The notes below the pieces were generated by a model. The model worked only from the letters and a program-made list of their open reading frames with translations, made no database searches and had not been told where the DNA came from. A stretch of 64,000 nt of DNA from Rhizophagus irregularis (taxonomy: Eukaryota > Glomeromycota > Glomeromycetes > Glomerales > Glomeraceae): positions 2,356,001 to 2,420,000 of the forward strand of contig NC_089440.1 of NCBI RefSeq assembly GCF_026210795.1, in the 5' to 3' direction. Each line of letters begins with the position of its first letter. Within the stretch, counting starts at the first letter, position 1. The translations under genes were made by a program, and so were the position numbers. Of the stretch, positions 49,722 through 62,843 are shown piece by piece.

Positions 49722-50623
49722 ATGACTAAAAAAAAGGTGCTATTTGGAAATATTGGACTATTATTACGCAAAACCAAATAGAAAGTAATAAAAATAATTC
49801 CCATCGTACTATACAATGTAATTATTGTTCTAAAGTTTTGAATAGAGTTGTCCCTGTATGAATGCAAAATCATCTTGATAAAGAATGTCTAGAAGCACCG
49901 GATAATGCAAAGTTTAAAAAAAATTAATTCACAAGGTTTTACAACTAGTACTATTTACACTCTAATTATTACTCCAAATACTACTTATACAAATATACCT
50001 GTAAAACGAATTAAAATAACTAAAACATCTAAGATTGTTGATCGTATGAGTGAAGAAGAACAAGACAACCTTGAATTTCAACTAGCATAAGCATTATTTT
50101 CAGCTGGAGTACTATTTGCCTTTATTGATAATCCACTTGTCATTCAATTTTTTAAATGTCTTTGGCCATCCTTCAAGTTGTCAAATAGGAGAAAACTTGC
50201 TGGAGATTTATTAAATGATATTTATGATGAAGTAAAATTACAAACTGATGAACAAATTTTTAAAGCAAAGACTCTTTGTATGGTTTTTGATGGTTGGTCT
50301 AATATTAATCGAAAATCAGTATAAAATTTTATTATTTGTACTTCTAAACTAGTTTTTTTTAATGCTATATTTTCAGGTGAAATTATTCAACAAATGGAAG
50401 TTATTGGTGTTCAAAAATTTTCAGCTATTATTACGGATATAACTAGTGTAATGAAATCAGCATGGAGACGAATTGAGGAAAAATATTTCAATGTTATTTG
50501 TTTTGGGTATAACTCTCATGTTATTAATCTTTTAATTGGAAATGTTTTAAAGATTGATGAAATTAAAACCATAGTTAAAAATTCTAAAATGATGGTTAAT
50601 TATTTTAAGTCTCATGCCCAGTA
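49722..50623 (+). pseudogene. hAT transposase, N-terminal half, degraded
   Basis: A BED-like finger (WKYWTIITQNQ, CNYCSKV, MQNHLDKEC) is followed by MSEEEQDNLEFQLA, FKCLWPSFKLSNRRKLAGD and a catalytic-region MVFDGWSN motif. It then ends at KIDEIKTIVKNSKMMVNYFK. Stops occur at 49859, 50088 and 50321, with frame changes in the first 200 bases. Nothing of the C-terminal dimerisation domain follows, so it is truncated. Confidence 0.7.
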
Positions 50624-50639
50624 AGAAAAATCGCATACT

Positions 50640-51380
50640 GAAAATATACTGAAAATATACTGAATTTTAAGAATATTTAACTATATAATCATGTATATTA
50701 TAAGTATAAATTAAATATAATTTTAGTATATTTTATGTAAGATATTTATATCCATAAATAATGCTAAAATTATGTTTAAATATACTGTATTTAATATGTA
50801 AAAAGCTCATAAAACACCCTTAAATTTTGCCTCTTTAAGTATATTTTAAGTGCAAATTTTATGTCATTAATTTCTACTTAATTTCAGGATAATTTTATTT
50901 CGTGTTATTATATATATTTAAGTATATTTAAAGCCCATTTTCAGTGTATTATAAATATGATTCAATTGTATTTTGCATATATTTTAATAATATTTCAATT
51001 AGAAATAACATATATTTTTAGTAGTTTTAAAGGTCAATTTAGTTCAAATAAAATAATATTTTATGTATCTTTTAATTAAAAATAGCATACATTTTTACTT
51101 GCATTAAAGATTATTTTAATTACATTTTTACATTTGATAATAATGATATTTTTAGTATATAAATACAATATCGATATGGTTTGATTATATTTCAATAATA
51201 ATTCGTGTACATTTTAAAGGCTATGCTAATAACCAATGATACAAATAATTTCTATAGTAAAGTAAAATGTTTAATTTCATATTTCTGAAACTATATAAAA
51301 CGAAAATAAATAAAGAATAAAATAAATAAAGAAAAGAAGGTACAGTTAGGAAAACTTATTTTTCATACCCATTACACAAT
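50640..51380. other. Degenerate AT repeats
   Basis: Diverged units of TATATTTTTAGTAT and AGTATATTTTAAGTGC recur irregularly. No gene was seen. Confidence 0.4.
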
Positions 51381-51390
51381 AACTCGAGAC

Positions 51391-51890
51391 CCATTTAATT
51401 TAATATACTTATTAAAGAGGGGAAAAAGTTATATTAGTAATTTAGTTATTTAATTTTAAATCCAATACAATAAAATTTGATGCATACCTGTTTAATAAAC
51501 ATAATTTTTAAGTAAAAAATACTTATACACGTCTACAATTAACACCTCGACATGGACCTATTTAATTTAATGTACTTGTTAAAGAGGGAAAAAGTTATAT
51601 TAGTAATTTAGTTATTTAATTTTAAATCCAATACAATAAAGTTTGATGCATACCTGTTTAATAAACATAATTTTTAAGTAAAAAATACTTATACACGTCT
51701 ACAATTAACACCTCGACACGGACCTATTTAATTTAATGTACTTGTTAAAGAGGGGAAAAAGTTATATTAGTAATTTAATTATTTAATTTTAAATCCAATA
51801 TAATAAAGTTTGATGCATACCTGTTAATAAACATAAAAAAATACTTATACACGTCTACACTCTACAGTTAACACCTGACACGGCTACATT
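51391..51890. repeat. Tandem repeat, 166-bp period, three copies
   Basis: Copies begin at about 51391, 51557 and 51723 with CC(A/T)ATTTAATTTAAT and end near AACACCTCGACA. The first two are nearly identical; the third has small deletions near its end. Confidence 0.85.
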
Positions 51891-51899
51891 AAAATAGAA

Positions 51900-52415
51900 A
51901 AAATAAAAGAATCAGTTAATATTAATTTCGACAGTAACTAACTATTGGATAATTGATATTGTGGTGGAAAATTTATGTATTCATACTGTCTCTCCCTGTA
52001 ATATAGTCAGCTTCTCTTCTAAGTAGGGTTAATTAAAACTTTCTAATTCCAGAAATTCAAGGTTTTGTATCTTGTATCCTTTATTCCTGGTAAAATATTT
52101 TTTGTCAGTAAGTTTATAAATAATATAGACTTATTACCAGAATAACATAGACTTATTACCAATATTTTATCAGAAAAGAGAAAAGTAAAATAAAAAAAAC
52201 AGTGAAATGTTTTGCTTATAATAGGTATTTCATTTATTTCATCATCGCTTTATCCGTGTTTAACTATTTTTAGATACAAATAAAGTTAATGGGATAATCT
52301 TATTCGTGTTTAGCTATTTTTAGAAATTAATCAATATACAACAAATATTCTTAATTATCGGGTTTTTTACTAGAACATAAAAAGTTTTATTATAAGTGCG
52401 AACTGCTGCAAGAAA
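51900..52415. other. AT-rich stretch between tandem repeat and CACTA-like gene end
   Basis: It holds a CCAGAATAACATAGACTTATTACCA-like short repeat near 52110-52165. No gene was recognised. Confidence 0.4.
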
Positions 52416-53040
52416 TCAATGCCCAATATTTTCCCAATTAGAGTCATCAAATGCATTTTCTTTATCAATTATATAATATCTATTATCTATTTTAGCAAAA
52501 CCTATACAATGATCTAAACATCTTACATCGATAAATTCTTTTGATCTGAATTGAGTAAAATGTTTACATCCATATTCATCTTCTACAATTTTTGATGTTA
52601 ATTGTACATAGGCTAACATGTAAACCTGATGGTTGAATTCATGGACAAGATAATAATTTACGATTCCATATATATGTACAATAACGAGTTGAGGAGGCGC
52701 ATTAGGTCTGTGGGCAAGTTTATCTATTGTGCGTCTTATCTAAAAATATTTATAAATAAAATATAAAATCAATATTAAAATTATATCAAAAAAATAGCAA
52801 TGATAGTAATCAAAGATTATAAATTTTACCTGAGCACAATAATTATTTCTTGCAATTTTATTATTTCTTTTTATACAACAGCTACTAATATATTGTCCAT
52901 CTGAAGTTCTTAATCTTCCATATCTTACACCATAATTATTAACCTCCTAAAAAACGAAATTATTTTGTTATTGTAATGATGAATTTAAAATTAAATAAAA
53001 TAAAGCTTTATATTACCATTTCTAAATCATTATGATTTAT

Positions 53041-56000
53041 TAGAGCTCCGGACGAGTCGAGTCAAATCGAGTTAAAAGGTAACTCGTACTCGATTCGGCA
53101 AAATCGAGTTGAGTCGAGTTGAGTCAAAATTATAAAATTTTCCAATCCGACCCGACTCAAATTTAACAATATTTTAACCCGAACTCGAATCGACTTGACC
53201 GAGTCAAGTTTAACCCAGGTTAAACTCGCGCATTTTTATTTATTTATTTATTGGACTGTGACATAAGTCTTTTATATGAACCAAGATTATTTTTGTCGCA
53301 TTTTTATTTATAATTTTTATATACATTTAATCGTATAGATTATTTATTACATAAAATAGATTGAAACTATTTTTTTAATACTGTTTTCCACCAAGATTTT
53401 AAGCACATGCAAGCACAGATTGTTTCAGCTGAGAGACTGCATCTTTTTTGACTTATAAGATCGGTACCACCTGAAAAAGCCCTTTCGATTGGTGTGCTAG
53501 TTGCTAAATAAATTTAAAATTATTAAATAACTTTAAATAATAAAAGGTTTAAATTTTAAACGATATATTATTACCGGGGATTGCAAGATAGTCACGCGCC
53601 ATTGCTGCCAAGTGCGGATATTGGGATTCGTTCATCTGTAGTTAGAAATTAGAATAAATTTAAATTGTAAAATTTATTTATAAAATTGTTTAATTAGCAT
53701 ACCTTCCACCATTGTAATAAATCTACTTCGCCAGGAACAATTGGACTTCCCAAATATAAATCCAATTCACTTTCATTTCTTGATGTACGCCGTTTTTTAT
53801 ATATGTGACTGAGAAGATCATCATCAGCGGTAAGATCTTCATCTTGAATATTTTGGTCTATTCTTGGTGCGTATGTTGTATCATATAACTTCTTAATATC
53901 ATCTCGTGCTTCCGTGATATACTTTTCTTCCCAATTATGATCCTTATAATATGTGAGTTTTAACCGGGGATCAAGAACTAAAAATAATAACATAAAATAG
54001 AAAAATTAATTAATAAAAACATATAATAAAATGTAAAATCCATATGAAATAATAAACTTACTAGTAGAGATGGTGTATATTATTCCATCAGTATATTGAT
54101 AGTATTTTTTTAACTTTTCCATTGCATTACAGGCCGCTTTTTTTACAATTTCATCAATATTTGCTTCTTTATCAAAATCTTCAATTTTATCCATAATCCA
54201 ATTGAAAATTGGTATTGAATTTTCAATAGTAGGGTATCGTCCATGAGAGATATGAAGCGTGGCACGCAAAAATATCTATAATATGATAAATTAAAAATAA
54301 AAAATTTGGGCAAATATTTAAACAATATAAATTATTAGTTTATTACATATAATAATTTTTTTATTTGTTTAAGTAAATCCCATTCAGCATCAATTATTTC
54401 CCATTTTCGTAAATCTCTGTCTGCTATCGCTATATTATCCAACGCCTTTGATAAAACAAAATAAAATTAGAACTTGCAACAAATTCCTATAAATTTTATG
54501 TAATAAAATTTACCTCTCGCAATTCTAAGCTACGTTCTATCATTTCGAAAGTCGAGTTCCACCTCGTCTTAACATCAACCACAAGTTCTTTATTGGGTAA
54601 ATGAGCAGCCTCACACTGACGTGAAAACTTTTCTCGTCTTTGTGGAGACGCATGAATCTTAACAACAAGTTTTCTAAGCTGAAAATAAAATACATTATTC
54701 AGATTAGTTCTTGAAAAAATAAGTTATTAACCGTATATTGAATACTGACCTTAGGAACAACTTAGGATATTTCGTCATTATTCAATAATTCATTTTCATT
54801 TTCCACGTATTTAACTTTTAAAGTTGAAAGCGCGTCCTGTGCTGCTAGGTTGATGATATGTGCCAAACATCGAATGTGATTGTTGTACGCAGTGAATTCA
54901 ATATTTCGATCTTTACAAGTTTTTTCTAATGCTTTCATGAGAGTATCGTTATTTGAAGCATTATCGGTAATGCATGCTATAATCTATAAATTTAATATCA
55001 AATATTATAAGGAATAAAGAAAATGTTAATTATAATTAATTAAAAAAAAATAATTAGAACAAATGTAAATAATAATACCTTTGTGAGAATTCTCATATCG
55101 TCACAACTTTTTACAAATGATTCGTGTAAATTTTCCCCAGAGTGGGGTCCGGATAATTTACAAAAGTCGATTAAGATTTCTTTTAATTCCCATTCGTGAC
55201 TTATCCAATGTACAGTTATTCCGAGAAATGGAATGTAACTTGGTGAAGTCCAAGCATCCAGCGTGAATGAAAGTCGACCTGGTGCATTCTAATATTATTA
55301 GTATATAATATTTATTTATAAAATTAAAATAATTAACAATAACAAATATGAAATACCTGTAAAATCTCCCGTATATTATTTCTTTCTTCATTAAATTTAT
55401 CAATAACATCGCTGCGTAAAGTATCTGCTGATGGAGCTTTGGCAATAGGATTAAGTATACGAAATAAAAGTCTAAGGTGTTCACTTTCTACAGCCGTAAA
55501 AGGTTAGTCATCACAAACAGTCCATCTGACAATAAAATCTCAAAATGTTCCTTGAGTATAACGCTAAATTTCTTTATTAATATTAAGTAATAAAAAGCAT
55601 AAAATACAACATATAAAAAAAAGAAAATAAACATTTACAGGTAATTCTTTTTTTACAAACTTGTCCATTTCGCCGCTTTCTACCTCTGTTTCAATTTTAC
55701 TGGAATGTTTCCTCTGCATATGTTTGTGAAGATTAGTAGTGTTGCCACCTGTCCTTTTATACGTCATCCTTATTAAAATAAATTTTATAATCAGTATACT
55801 GCTAAATTAACAAATTTACTTTATAATAATAATACACTCACCCACAATAATTACACTGAGCCTTTTCATCATTTTCTACTAACGTGAAATGTGACCATAC
55901 AGAGCTATAAGTCCTTGTTGAAGAACCTGCACTTTCGCCTAAACTGTCACTCATTTCAAAAGTAGAAAAAAAAAGATGATCAGATAATCGATCATTTAAA

Positions 56001-56210
56001 TAAGTTCACGTAATTGCAGATCTTAAAATATTTAACCTGGGTTTAATCGAGTCGAGTCGAGTATGAATTTAACTCGGAATTGACTCGGATCGGAATTGAC
56101 TCGTGACTCGAATCGATTATTACATAATGAAAAATTCTCAAATCGAACTCGACTCGACTCGACTCGACTTGCGAGTTGACCCGAGTTGACTCGACTCGTC
56201 CAGAGCTCTA
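53041..56210 (-). mobile_element. hAT element inserted in a CACTA-like exon
   Basis: The termini TAGAGCTCCGGACGAGTCGA and (complement) TAGAGCTCTGGACGAGTCGA are inverted. The flanks TGATTTAT (53033-53040) and CGATTTAT (56211-56218) are an 8-bp duplication with one mismatch. GAGTCGAGT motifs are repeated many times in both subterminal regions. Confidence 0.92.
53367..55954 (-). pseudogene. hAT transposase with 11 exons, three stops
   Basis: Exons are 55954-55842, 55768-55639, 55563-55357, 55288-55079, 54983-54750, 54678-54514, 54445-54347, 54275-54062, 53977-53703, 53635-53575 and 53503-53367. They sum to 615 codons with all phases consistent. A BED finger spans exons 1-2 (VWSHFTLVE, CNYCG, NLHKHMQRKH). 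The core reads GRLSFTLDAWTSPSYIPFLG, ITDNASNND and IRCLAHIINLA. The C-terminus is the hAT dimerisation domain (LQWWK, YPHLAAMARDYLAIP, TSTPIERAFSGG). Stops are TGA at 55542, TAA at 55506 and TAA at 54764. Confidence 0.88.
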
Positions 56211-57904
56211 CGATTTATATTGCTTGATCCTTCGTAAAATTTAATCAGATGTTTGTGTTCTTGGCTTAGCAGAGAATATTGAGTAAAAGGGGAATAAAAT
56301 TCTTCTTCATACCCTTCAGTACTAAAGACCCGTTCCTTACTCCATTGTTTTAGCGGTTTTTCTTTGAAAATAGCTTTTGAGATAGAAAAAAATGGTAACA
56401 TATAAAATTGCTGTAACAAAGTAAGCATATTTGCAAGGTTGCTATATGGCTTGATCTTTGATTTAATGAGTGGTTGTAATATACCACACACCCTTTCCAT
56501 AGGAAACTGCCAATGGGTCCAACTAGGGCCACAATATTTAATAGAATCTGCTACATGTAAGAGGTAATGAAAACTTATCTTACATGCTGCTAAACGTTGG
56601 CCATTGTTCTGATAATACTCTCTAAAATAATTAATCATTATTTTAATTATTATACAATTATAAATTATAAGACAGAAATCATTACCTTTCATAATAATCT
56701 GAAAATTTTTTAAGCAAAATTTGTACATCATCAATTCAGATATTTCAGGTTCTAAACAAAGCTTTACAGACTTCACAAAGTTTGCCCATCCTTGAAGATG
56801 CCTATTATGTAACGAAAAGTAAAATTTACTTTTTGATTAGTTAAAAAAATTTAAAAATGTATTAATTTAACTTTTTACTTTTTATTAAAATACCTTTTAT
56901 CCAGATACACCTTTAGTAATGGTAATGAAAATAAAATTATCCAATTTCTCCATTCTACCGCTTTGTAACCATTATGATATTTAAATATGTCACGTGGAGG
57001 GCGACCAATTTCAATAGGCATATCTTTTTTTACTTTTTCCATTTGTATGCCAATACTTTCCCACTGTGATTTTGATAACTCATAATCACTAGACAATAAT
57101 AGATTGTTATAAAAAAATTTTCCACTCCAATGTGCATACATTGACGGTGCCACATTCTCGAAGAATAAATGCATTATATCTGTTGGGAAAGACCATGGAA
57201 ATAATAATGTTTGTAATTTTAACAATTCACTAGACCCTTTAATTCCTGTATAGTAAAGTAATAATAATTAATACAGAGATGTAAGTATACTTTTACTTTT
57301 TTTCTCAAGAAAATCATACCTGTTTCTCTGATCATTTCATCTTTTCGATCTTTATTCGTTTCTTCTTCAATTAATTTTCCCATATTGATCGTGTCATCAT
57401 GATTTCTTATATTGCAAAAAGCAGATGATGGATAGTATATGTGTTTATTTGATGGTGACAAGTCCCTTTTATCATACAAAAATGACAACCTTTATACGAA
57501 TTGTGTCCAGAGAGGTTTAAGCTTTTGCTTAACGCTGGAACATCCCCCGTCCATGTTAATAAATGTGCGCGTAAAATAAAAGGTTCATTTGTTCGTCCAT
57601 CTATACATTGAACTCCTTCTATCCCTTAAACTGTTTTGCGGGCAAATTTGCCCGCAATTTCTAAATTAGGATGATAAACATTAAATTAATTCTTTAATTT
57701 TGGCCAGATCATCATATAATTTTGCAGATATATTGATCTACATTCTGGCCATAGAAATTATAGTATTTATTTTGCCAATCATTAAAAATTAAGGCATAAA
57801 TACGCAAATAAACATGCAAGTTGGCACTTCAGAATTTTGGTTTTTTTCGTTAATTATTTATTTGTGGTTTTTTGTTTATTTAATTGTAACTTTTTTTATT
57901 TTCT

Positions 57905-59893
57905 ATGATGGAAGCCTTGCAAGAGTATGAAAATGATGATTATATTGCTGAATTTTCACGAAATATTTCATTAATAAATGATGCTGATAATGATAATATA
58001 GATAGTAGTGGTGATATTAATGAAATAGAAGAAATTCAAGAAAATATTAGAGGTAGAGGTAGAGGTAGGGGTAGGGGTAGGGGTAGGGGTAGAGGTAGAG
58101 GTAGAGGTAGAGACAGTGGTAGTAGTGGTAGAGGTAGTAGTCATGACTATGGTGATAATGAACAGACTGTACAACTTCCACCTCCACCTTTCTTTAATAA
58201 ATTTCAACATTCTAAACCTTTACATGAATTTACAGTAGCTTTACCAAGAGAACTCCTTTTACTATCACCCTATTCAATATTTTGTCTTTTTTTTTCTCTT
58301 GAACAAATAAAAATTATTGTTAAAAATACAAATATATATGCTTATGCAAAAAATGCAGGAGAAGGACGTAAATGGACAGATTTAACAATAAAAGAATTTA
58401 AAATTTGGTTAGGAATATTAATTTATTCTGGTATTTTTAAACAACCTTGTATTAAAGACTTTTGGAATAGAGATAGCAGATATCCTGAACATAAAATTAC
58501 AACATTTATGACATTAGTTCATTTTGAACAGGTACTTTTAACTTATCTATTATTTTATTTTATTACTTAATTTATTTATGTTAATTTGAAATTATTATTT
58601 ATTTAGATTAAACGCTTCATACATATTTCTGATTGTACAGTTGCACCTACTTTTTGGTATTCCAAATTGGATCCTTTAATGACACATATTCAGGCAGTTT
58701 CTAAATCAGTATGTATTCCATCATCAAACATTTCAATTGACGAAATGATAGCAAGATTTTCTGGTAGAAGTGTCCATACAGTTAGAATTAAAAACAAACC
58801 TACACCAGAAGGTTACAAAATTCTTTCTCTTTGTGATGCTGGATATACATATGCTTTTTTTTTTACATTTAGAATTCAAAATCAACCTGAAGTTCAACAA
58901 ATGCCAGGTTTAAGTAAAGTAGGAAATGAAGTATTTCATCTTGTTTCTCAACTACCAAAAAACAAATCATTTAACATTTATATGGACAATTATTTTTCTA
59001 GCATTAAACTTTTTAAATATTTACGTGAAAAAAAAATTGGAGCTTGTGGAACTGTTCGTAAAAATAGTGCTAATTTTCCTCAAATTCTTAAAGTAGATAA
59101 GAAATTAGAATGGGATACATTATCTGGTGTAGTTGTTGACGATGTATTAGCTGTTTTATGGATGGATAATGGCCCAGTGACCATGCTTTCAACTATTCAT
59201 CAAATTAATGGAGATGAAAATCGAATTGAAAGAATAAGACGTCGGCCACGAGAAACAAGTACTAATGCAACTAAAGTTCGAGCAATATTTGGAAGTACAA
59301 GTAAAAAATCTTTACCAATCCCCATAATAATAGATGATTACAACCATTTTATGGGAGGTGTCGATATTGCAGATCAACTACGAGGTTATTACAATACTCA
59401 ATTATCTGTAAGAAGAACCTGAATACCATTATTTTTTTGGTTATTAGATACTGCAATTGTTAACTCATATTTAATATTAAAAAAAAGTGGTGAAAATATT
59501 GAACATAAGGAATTTAGATTACAATTAGTTTGGGATTTAATTAAAGAAGGATTGGAGGAGGAAGAAAAGCAACATACACGAAGCTATATTGATGAGTTAA
59601 CAAATAAATTTGAACATATTCAAATTGAGCCATCTAAAAGGTACCAATATGTTACATCAAATTTTGAACTTCCTTTGGAAAGGTTATCACCAGGTGGTCA
59701 TTTTCCAGAGTGGAGAGAAGCAAGAAGTAGTTGTATATGGTGTAAATATTTGACAAAAAAAGTTCAGAAAAAAGCAGAAAGAGATCCTCCTCAATCTCAA
59801 ATATATTGTATAAAATGCAGTGTAGCTTTATGCTGTAATAAGAATAGAAGTTGTTTTAAAGATTATCATACTCAAAAAGATGATAATAATTAA
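57905..59893 (+). pseudogene. piggyBac transposase, two exons, one stop
   Basis: Exons 57905-58531 and 58607-59893 join in phase 0 (donor GTACTT, acceptor TTTAG) to 637 residues. The N-terminus is acidic, then has a run of about 13 RG repeats. The DDE core is recognisable: ISIDEMIARFSGRS, FNIYMDNYFSS and DYNHFMGGVDIADQLRGYY. The C-terminus has a Cys-rich finger (CIWC, CIKCSVALCC). A TGA at 59420-59422, after LSVRRT, sits where piggyBac proteins usually have Trp. Otherwise it is open. Confidence 0.9.
58068..58089 (+). other. G-quadruplex-forming motif in piggyBac coding sequence
   Basis: Four GGGG runs (58068-58071, 58074-58077, 58080-58083, 58086-58089) are separated by TA. They sit in the RG-repeat codons of the piggyBac gene. 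Confidence 0.8.
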
Positions 59894-62109
59894 AATAAAT
59901 ATAAAGCTTTCATAATTTAAATCATTTTATTTTATAAAAATTTATTTTGCACTTTTATCATAAATTTTACAAAAATTGTTCTTTTTTTTTAAGTACTATG
60001 TAAAGTCAAAATCTTGTACCTAAAGTTAAAAAACTCGATTAATAAATGTTGTTCATCATAATAAATTCTAAATATTTTATTAAGGTTTTGGATAGCTACG
60101 ATCAAATCCCAATAAGATCGCCAAATTTAAAGAGAATTTTTTTTAATTTCGCGGTTGTTTTTAAAAGTGCAATTATTTGATCAATGAGTAATCTTTAATT
60201 TTTTAATATATGATCGGTAAATTAATGATTGTAATCACGTGATCTATATGTTGATCTAATCGGGAAAAAAAATTTGTCAAAATAGCTTAATTATTTCTAA
60301 AAATAGATGAGAGCTGAATTTGTAGTAAAATTGCGGGCAAATTTGCCCGCAATTGCTTACAGTTTAAGGGATAATATTTAACAAAATAAAATTTCAATTA
60401 TAGAAAAAATACATTTTTATTAGATATTAAAATTAGCTATACCTTCAAGTTCTTGTAATTCTTTTATAAGAGGGCATAAAAAAGAATTAAAATTCTTTGG
60501 CGAACGGGGACCTGGTATTATCATTGTTATCAATAGATTTTCTTTTTTTACATGAATAGAAGGATGAAGATTATTATTTATTAATAAGATGACCCAACAA
60601 TCATCGGTTCATTGTTCAAAAATCTGATATCCATCACATGTCTCAGATAGTGCAATATCCCGTTCATCTTTAAAAAAACCCCTTTGTAATAAATCCTTAT
60701 ATAACCTATTGAAAGAAACATATTTTAATGGCCTTTTTTTTAAAAAAAAAATTTACTTTAGTAATTAAATTATACTCACAATCCATCAAAGATATCAGCA
60801 TATATTTCCTCCTCTCCTTTGTTTTGGGAATAATTACTTCTATATTGTAATTCTTCGGCTCTTTCTTTATTCTTGTATTGAATTATTAGGCGTTCTTTTA
60901 CCGAAAAAAAAAATGTTGTATTTACAGGTTTGGCATTATCATCAAATTTGTTTTCACCACAAATAGGGCAACTGGCTAAATTTTCATATGATGATGTAAA
61001 TGCAATACAACTGTTTTTGCAAGTATTGTATCTATGAGGTTCAAAAGGAACTATGCTATTGATTTTTTTTTTCAACTTATAAATTGTTAAATTATAATTA
61101 ACATTATCAAGTATTTTGTTGAATGCGATGTCAGATATTGAATGGAGTACTTTTGTATGTAAAAAACGTAAACCTTGAATCAATTCATCTAAAATAAATA
61201 AATATTATTATTCTATCAAAATTAAAATCAATAAACATAGTATTAACTGTACCATCGTTTATGTTTGTCATTTCAGATTTCTCAAATTCTTTATCATCAT
61301 CTGTTAATTCATCATTCTCTTCAGAAATATATGCACTTGTTTGTGAACAATCACTTTCAGTTTCTATGTCTCCTTTATCATCTTCTTCATCACAATCTTT
61401 ATTATCAAGACTTTGCCTATCACTATTCTTATCGTAATCTTCGTTATTAGGAATTGGATTACCATTATTATAATCTTCGTTGTCAAGAAATGGCTCATCG
61501 CTATCGTCATCATCATAATCTTCTGATCTGCAATTAACATGATTTTGATGATTATTAAAGTATTATTATAACAATAATGTTTAATAAAAGTAAAATTTAC
61601 TTTTTTTTATAAAACAATTAATTAATTACCTTTTTGGTATGTCTTTTAAAATTACAGGAACATGATCGTTATTTGAAACATTGCTTTCTGAACTTGTATC
61701 TGATTTATCCGATTCATCGTCTTCGAACTTTCTTTTTTCAGCTGCGTTACAACTTGAAATTGATTCACTATCGCTTTTTGTTTCTGATCCGCTTTCTGCT
61801 TCAGATTCATTAATTTTTTCAATATTTGCTTTTTCTCTTTTTTGATGTTTTTTAAAAGTTTTTCTAGTAGACAACCACTTTCCGTTACCATCTTTAGAAT
61901 TTATTTTACAAATACGACAAGAACAAAGAAATGGCATTTTGAAACGTGATAGAATTTATGTAACGATCTATTTTTATAAACAATCACATAGTTTGTATTA
62001 CATGATTGTATTAAATTTACGCATTAAAGTTAGAGGTTGTGTTACAAGATTGTGTATCGTTATTAGAGATGATATAATAATGACAATATTCGTAATAATT
62101 ATACTGATT

Positions 62110-62255
62110 GTATTATGAGCAATGGTTCACACAAAGCCATACTAATTGTTCAAAGCCTATTATGAGCAACGGTTCATATAAAAGCCATAATAATTGTTCA
62201 AAGCCTATTATGAGCAACGGTTCATACAAAGCCATACTAATTGTATTAAGAGATT
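62110..62255. repeat. Tandem repeat of about 48 bp, three copies
   Basis: Units read ATTATGAGCAACGGTTCATA then CAAAGCCATACTAATTGTTC. The small ORF at 62108-62290 is only this repeat read through. Confidence 0.85.
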
Positions 62256-62770
62256 GTGTTATGAGTAACGCTCGTACTGATGACCGATAAATTGAATCAT
62301 TATATTTTATGTATTATTATCAATGAAGTTAATTTAACCGTGTTAATACTGACAAGAATGTAGTCCTAATACTTGTAATAATCTTTCATTAATAATTTCA
62401 TAATATAATTTTCATGATATTTTTTTTTTTATGACACCAACACTACAGTGAAATGCAAAAGTTATATTTAAAGGTAACTCCCTCTCACCAATTGTTCGCA
62501 AGGCTCTCAATCAGTCAGAACCTAAAATAAAGTTATATCGGTTATTAGACATGTTTGATACTGGTCTCCTTAGTGTCCTCGAGCTGGGCTTTTGATGCAT
62601 AAACGAGTCGTAATATATTATTCACAGGGGTAATGAGTCAGTTTTTGGAGAGGCACTTTGTCAGACCATCAGGACAGAAAATCAGAAAATGGTGTCGAAC
62701 AACTATAAATGGTATTTCGCGATCAATAAAAAATAAAAATAAACAACACGTCAGTCGCGTCACGTTTAAG

Positions 62771-62786
62771 TATAAAGTATAAATAC
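62771..62786 (+). promoter_or_regulatory. TATA-box candidates
   Basis: TATAAA at 62771 and TATAAATA at 62779 lie 58-73 bp before the ATG at 62844, a plausible core promoter for the gene that follows. Confidence 0.5.
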
Positions 62787-62843
62787 ATGCTATCTTTAGT
62801 GATTCTTCATTTCTTTACGCATTTTTTAAAAAAATTTAAGAAA

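Larger units (their letters stand above)
57630..60363 (+). mobile_element. piggyBac element at a TTAA site
   Basis: TTAA at 57626-57629 and 60364-60367 flank the element. Its inverted ends start ACTGTTTTGC and ACTGTAAGC, followed on both sides by the palindrome GCGGGCAAATTTGCCCGC (57636-57657 and 60331-60352 in full). TTAA duplication is diagnostic of piggyBac. Confidence 0.92.
52416..61937 (-). pseudogene. Ten-exon CACTA/Plavaka-like transposase split by hAT and piggyBac
   Basis: Exons are 61937-61630, 61527-61253, 61188-60780, 60705-60443, 57624-57320, 57245-56894, 56801-56686, 56619-56211 continued at 53040-53017, 52946-52830 and 52739-52416. Phases match at the junctions I checked. The protein starts with a Cys cluster (MPFLCSCRICK), then an acidic linker, CPICGENK, IIPGPRSPKNFNSFL, GDVPALSKSLNLSGH, FPTDIMHLFFENVAP and GPSWTHWQFPMERVCG, typical of fungal Tnp2-like transposases. 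One TGA lies in exon 4 (QIFEQ-stop-TDDCW). Exon 5 is one base out of frame. The hAT at 53041-56210 splits exon 8, and the piggyBac at 57630-60363 sits in intron 4. Confidence 0.8.
61938..62843. other. Intergenic stretch with tandem repeat and promoter
   Basis: Upstream region between the divergent CACTA-like gene and the gene at 62844. It contains the 48-bp tandem repeat at 62110-62255 and TATA motifs near 62775. Confidence 0.6.

Noticed and set aside
62108-62290. 60-codon ORF with MSNGSYK repeats
   Set aside because: It is a direct read-through of the 48-bp tandem repeat.
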